A DNA stretch of 35,207 nucleotides, taken from contig NZ_BALG01000087.1 in assembly GCF_000315235.1 (NCBI RefSeq), positions 1 through 35,207 on the forward strand. Reading direction: 5' to 3'. Source of the stretch: Paenibacillus popilliae ATCC 14706. GTDB taxonomy: Bacteria; Bacillota; Bacilli; Paenibacillales; Paenibacillaceae. A model generated the notes under the pieces. That model saw only the letters and a list, made by a program, of their open reading frames with translations, did no database searches and had not been told where the DNA came from. Both the position numbers and the translations under genes were made by a program. Positions 33,005 to 35,207 of this stretch are shown here, one piece after another. The stretch's first letter is position 1; each line of letters opens with the position of its first letter.

Positions 33005-34966
33005 TACTTTGCCCACATGATAAGCATCTGCGATAGCTTTGTACAAAAATTGAATAGGTTGGACGTTCGTTCCCTGGCTTGGAATATTCTCCACCGAACG
33101 ATACAAAGATGTATGCTGAATATTCTCCGAAGCTAAAAACTCAATCAACGCATGTAAAATGACTGGATTGTGAGCCTCACGCTCCCTATATTGATTATTC
33201 CAGAAAAATGTATAGAAAATCGAAGAACTATGGGTAACGGCTTGGTAGTTCGATAAGCCGTACTTATCATTAATATAGAGCGTTCCATCCATGTATTTCA
33301 TACTGTTGCGATGCTCATAGGAGTAGTATGGAACGACAAACACGTTACTTATATCTTCCCTCAAGTTAAACGATTCAACTTCCAACAAATGAGCGATTTC
33401 ATCTATTCTATTTTGAATATCTGAAATCATGACATCTGCATCCCGCAAACGATCTGGGGGACGAACAACAGTTACATTGCCATCCTTGCTCCCTATTAAT
33501 TTACCCGATAACAATGAAACACCGCTTGCCTTCCCTGCAAAAACATTTCGTTGTACTTCGGGCAGATTACTAAATACACTGTCGGAACTGCGGATAGTAA
33601 TCTGATAATCCGCCTTTTTGCTTCGGATTGAATGAAACGTTAGCAGTTCATAACCATTCCACACGTTTGCAACGTTATAAATCCCAGGTACAGGAATCCA
33701 CGGAAAATCAGCCGCAAGAAAATAGGAACTATCTTTGATAGGATGAAGCACGCCCGTCTCCCCATTTACATCCATCGAGATTTTCATGCTACCTTCCAGA
33801 TTAGGCCATTCAATGTGGAGTACATCTCCCTCTCTTTTCCACTCGATTGTTTGATCGTTCAACTTTACATTAGATACTTGTAATCCATGATATAATGTGA
33901 ATGGAAGCCAGTCATTTTGCTTCCTTCCTAAATGAATAGAAAGCGTCGCTGTATATGAAATTTTATTTTTCTGTTTGGATAGTATAAGATCATAATGATC
34001 GACTTCAAATACGTTCGTTGTTGATAGTGGATCTTCCGTCTTGACATACTGTCGATAAAAATGATAGTCATTTTCGTAATATAATAATTCATAGCTCCGA
34101 ATGCCGCCGCGATCCAATGGGTGTGTGGCCATACATCCGGCAATTGAAGCAAAGATAATACTTACAAATAATAACCCAATTGTTTTCTTTCGTTCATTTG
34201 TTGTTTTCTCCCGATGCTTTTGACTTCCGACTGCGACACAAACAGCTATAATGGCTAGCAAGAAGAAAAACAATTTTTTCATCCAAATATCAAAGGAAAC
34301 ACGCAAACCTTCTACTTCTTGATAAGCAGTTTCTAGGTTTTTCTCCCCTTGATTCAAGTAACTAAGCGGAAGCGTCATCCATTTTGCTACATCGGTAGAT
34401 GGGATAACATAGAGTATGAACTGATTAAGAGGACTCGTCAGAATCCATAACATAAATAAAAGGATCAAACTCCACCAACGAGAAGGAAAGAGCGTCTCCA
34501 CTGCGTAACCAATGTAACCGCATGACAGCAATGTCATTCCCCAGTATAAAAAAATGTAACTAAAAAGCATGCCCCCGAAAAGAATAAATTCGCTGTGAAC
34601 ATAAACTACCAATCCTATGATTTCTAATGCTGCAAGACAAGTAAAAATAAGCACAACGAGTGACCATGCCGCCAATTTGGCAACGATCCGGATACTATCA
34701 CCTGGGACTGAAGCCAATGTTTCAGCAAAGCAATATGTCTGTTCTCGCCGCGCGCTAAGCATCCCCATTAAAAACCCAACGATTGAGGCTGCCATACCAA
34801 TATATCCTGACGATTGCAGAAATTGACCTACTTCTATATGTACACGTAAAAATGCACTATAACCTAAAAGCAAATATACGATTAAAATAACGAATGCAGC
34901 CCACATCCAGATACTTCGTTTATATAGTAAGCACTCCATTTTAAATATGGACAAAAAAGCGTTCAA
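32981..34966 (-). CDS. Large ABC permease with ectodomain, 3' end replaced by IS630
   Basis: From TTG 34966 (AGAGGTGA six bases upstream; TTG 34972 directly abuts that site) it encodes 661 residues. About seven membrane helices occupy residues 20-285, typical of ABC-2 permeases. The remaining 375 residues form a large domain, probably outside the cell, with beta-rich parts (VSNVKLNDQTIEWKREGDVLHIEW) resembling the N-terminal fold of M1 aminopeptidases, but no HExxH zinc motif is present. The IS630 insertion at TA 33005 replaced the last 37 native residues with eight from the IS end (YKLNQIS and stop region). The native end lies at 31743-31858. Substrate unknown. Confidence 0.75.
   Translation of the reverse strand: MNAFLSIFKMECLLYKRSIWMWAAFVILIVYLLLGYSAFLRVHIEVGQFLQSSGYIGMAASIVGFLMGMLSARREQTYCFAETLASVPGDSIRIVAKLAAWSLVVLIFTCLAALEIIGLVVYVHSEFILFGGMLFSYIFLYWGMTLLSCGYIGYAVETLFPSRWWSLILLFMLWILTSPLNQFILYVIPSTDVAKWMTLPLSYLNQGEKNLETAYQEVEGLRVSFDIWMKKLFFFLLAIIAVCVAVGSQKHREKTTNERKKTIGLLFVSIIFASIAGCMATHPLDRGGIRSYELLYYENDYHFYRQYVKTEDPLSTTNVFEVDHYDLILSKQKNKISYTATLSIHLGRKQNDWLPFTLYHGLQVSNVKLNDQTIEWKREGDVLHIEWPNLEGSMKISMDVNGETGVLHPIKDSSYFLAADFPWIPVPGIYNVANVWNGYELLTFHSIRSKKADYQITIRSSDSVFSNLPEVQRNVFAGKASGVSLLSGKLIGSKDGNVTVVRPPDRLRDADVMISDIQNRIDEIAHLLEVESFNLREDISNVFVVPYYSYEHRNSMKYMDGTLYINDKYGLSNYQAVTHSSSIFYTFFWNNQYREREAHNPVILHALIEFLASENIQHTSLYRSVENIPSQGTNVQPIQFLYKAIADAYHVGKVYKLNQIS
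32994..33006 (+). repeat. Right terminal inverted repeat of the IS630 element with TA target
   Basis: TTCAACTTATATA, perfect inverted match of 31857-31869. The permease frame reads through it and stops at 32981-32983 inside the element. Confidence 0.82.
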
Positions 34967-34972
34967 GTTCAA

Positions 34973-35059
34973 TCACCTCTTGGTAGCAGCCGAGACAGCT
35001 CCAGTGATAAGCAATGCACCAAGCATAGCGGATACAAATACTTTTTTCGCGATTTTCAT
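34973..35059 (-). CDS. 28-residue signal-peptide-like ORF ahead of the ABC operon
   Basis: ATG 35059 is preceded by GAAGGAAGG, and the frame ends at TGA 34975..34973, exactly abutting the permease start region and overlapping its ribosome binding site. The peptide starts MKIAKK, has a hydrophobic core (about residues 7-20) and a signal peptidase-like end VSA-A (cleavage after residue 24), leaving only Ala-Thr-Lys-Arg. It could be a pheromone-like peptide released from a signal sequence, a leader peptide for translational coupling, or the remnant of a longer secreted protein. I do not recognise it. Confidence 0.5.
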   Translation of the reverse strand: MKIAKKVFVSAMLGALLITGAVSAATKR

Positions 35060-35103
35060 TGAGAATACCTTCCTTCTTTATTTTATAACATGACCTATGC
35101 AGT

Positions 35104-35119
35104 CCAAGGTAAACCTTGG
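35104..35119. promoter_or_regulatory. Dyad upstream of the peptide/ABC operon
   Basis: CCAAGGT-AA-ACCTTGG is a perfect 7-bp inverted repeat 45 bases before the peptide start. A possible minus-strand promoter uses TTGGAC (35107..35102) and TAAAAT (35085..35080) at 16 bases, or TATAAA (35087..35082) with a longer spacer, so the dyad would overlap the -35. This suits an operator. Confidence 0.5.
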
Positions 35120-35130
35120 TAAATATCCGG

Positions 35131-35147
35131 TTTGGGCGTAGCCCAAA
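35131..35147. promoter_or_regulatory. Second dyad upstream of the peptide/ABC operon
   Basis: TTTGGGC-GTA-GCCCAAA is a perfect 7-bp inverted repeat with a three-base centre, 11 bases upstream of the first dyad. It could be a second operator or the hairpin of a gene further to the right; no clear T run follows on either strand. Confidence 0.4.
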
Positions 35148-35207
35148 GAAGCATCAAATCATGCTCCGGCCAAAATAATTCAATAAGCCTTGCAAATGGC
35201 TGCACTT

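Noticed and set aside
1-35207. CRISPR arrays, tRNA or rRNA genes, prophage genes
   Set aside because: No regularly spaced repeats, no rRNA sequence and no convincing tRNA cloverleaf were noticed on either strand; this was a reading by eye, not a model search.

Overview
The window looks like a chromosomal segment of an endospore-forming Firmicute, most probably Paenibacillus or a close relative. The reasons are moderately high GC over the first 30 kb, strong AGGAGG-type ribosome binding sites, sporulation genes (spoVAC-AD-AE, gpr, spoIIP, yqxA), a leucyl-tRNA synthetase T-box, and the conserved Bacillales order yqeG-yqeH-aroE-yhbY-nadD-yqeK-rsfS-yqeM-comER-comEA-comEB-comEC-holA-rpsT-gpr-spoIIP-yqxA-lepA. 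The genus is inferred from gene order and composition, not from a database search.

Layout: (1) 1-2466, a divergent gene start at the left edge, a tiny membrane-peptide ORF and a compact three-gene spoVA operon for dipicolinate transport, closed by a hairpin. (2) 2500-7182, a MoxR ATPase / DUF58 / transglutaminase operon behind a repeat-rich upstream region. (3) 7181-13489, a housekeeping operon for ribosome assembly (yqeH, yhbY, rsfS), shikimate and NAD synthesis (aroE, nadD), a nucleotide hydrolase (yqeK), cvfB and a methyltransferase. (4) 13522-16473, a strong promoter, a Leu T-box leader and leuS. (5) 16454-21471, comER (convergent with leuS) and comEA/EB/EC for DNA uptake. (6) 21596-23378, an ECF sigma factor with its membrane anti-sigma factor, preceded by an ECF-type promoter and inserted between comEC and holA. 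(7) 23580-30329, holA, rpsT (opposite strand), gpr, spoIIP, yqxA and lepA.

(8) From about 30.34 kb to the right end the composition turns AT-rich and every gene is on the minus strand. In other Bacillales hemW and the hrcA-grpE-dnaK-dnaJ genes usually follow lepA; instead there is a decayed ABC-transporter operon. Its order of transcription is a 28-codon signal-peptide-like ORF, a large permease with a C-terminal ectodomain, an ATPase and a fragment of a second membrane protein. A 1.15-kb IS630-family element has inserted into the 3' end of the permease gene. Removing it with one copy of the TA target rejoins a frame that runs on for 37 codons and stops in a TAATG overlap with the ATPase start. 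The ATPase gene is frameshifted at an A7 run, where one extra A or a -1 slip restores the protein. The IS630 transposase itself carries two compensating indels that scramble about 45 residues while leaving the DDE triad intact.

The most interesting part is the peptide/ABC operon at the right end, with two dyads upstream of the peptide. Smaller points are a possible RNA structure masking the spoIIP ribosome binding site, a G10 tract just before aroE, and a structured, U-tailed element overlapping a small ORF between comEB and comEC.
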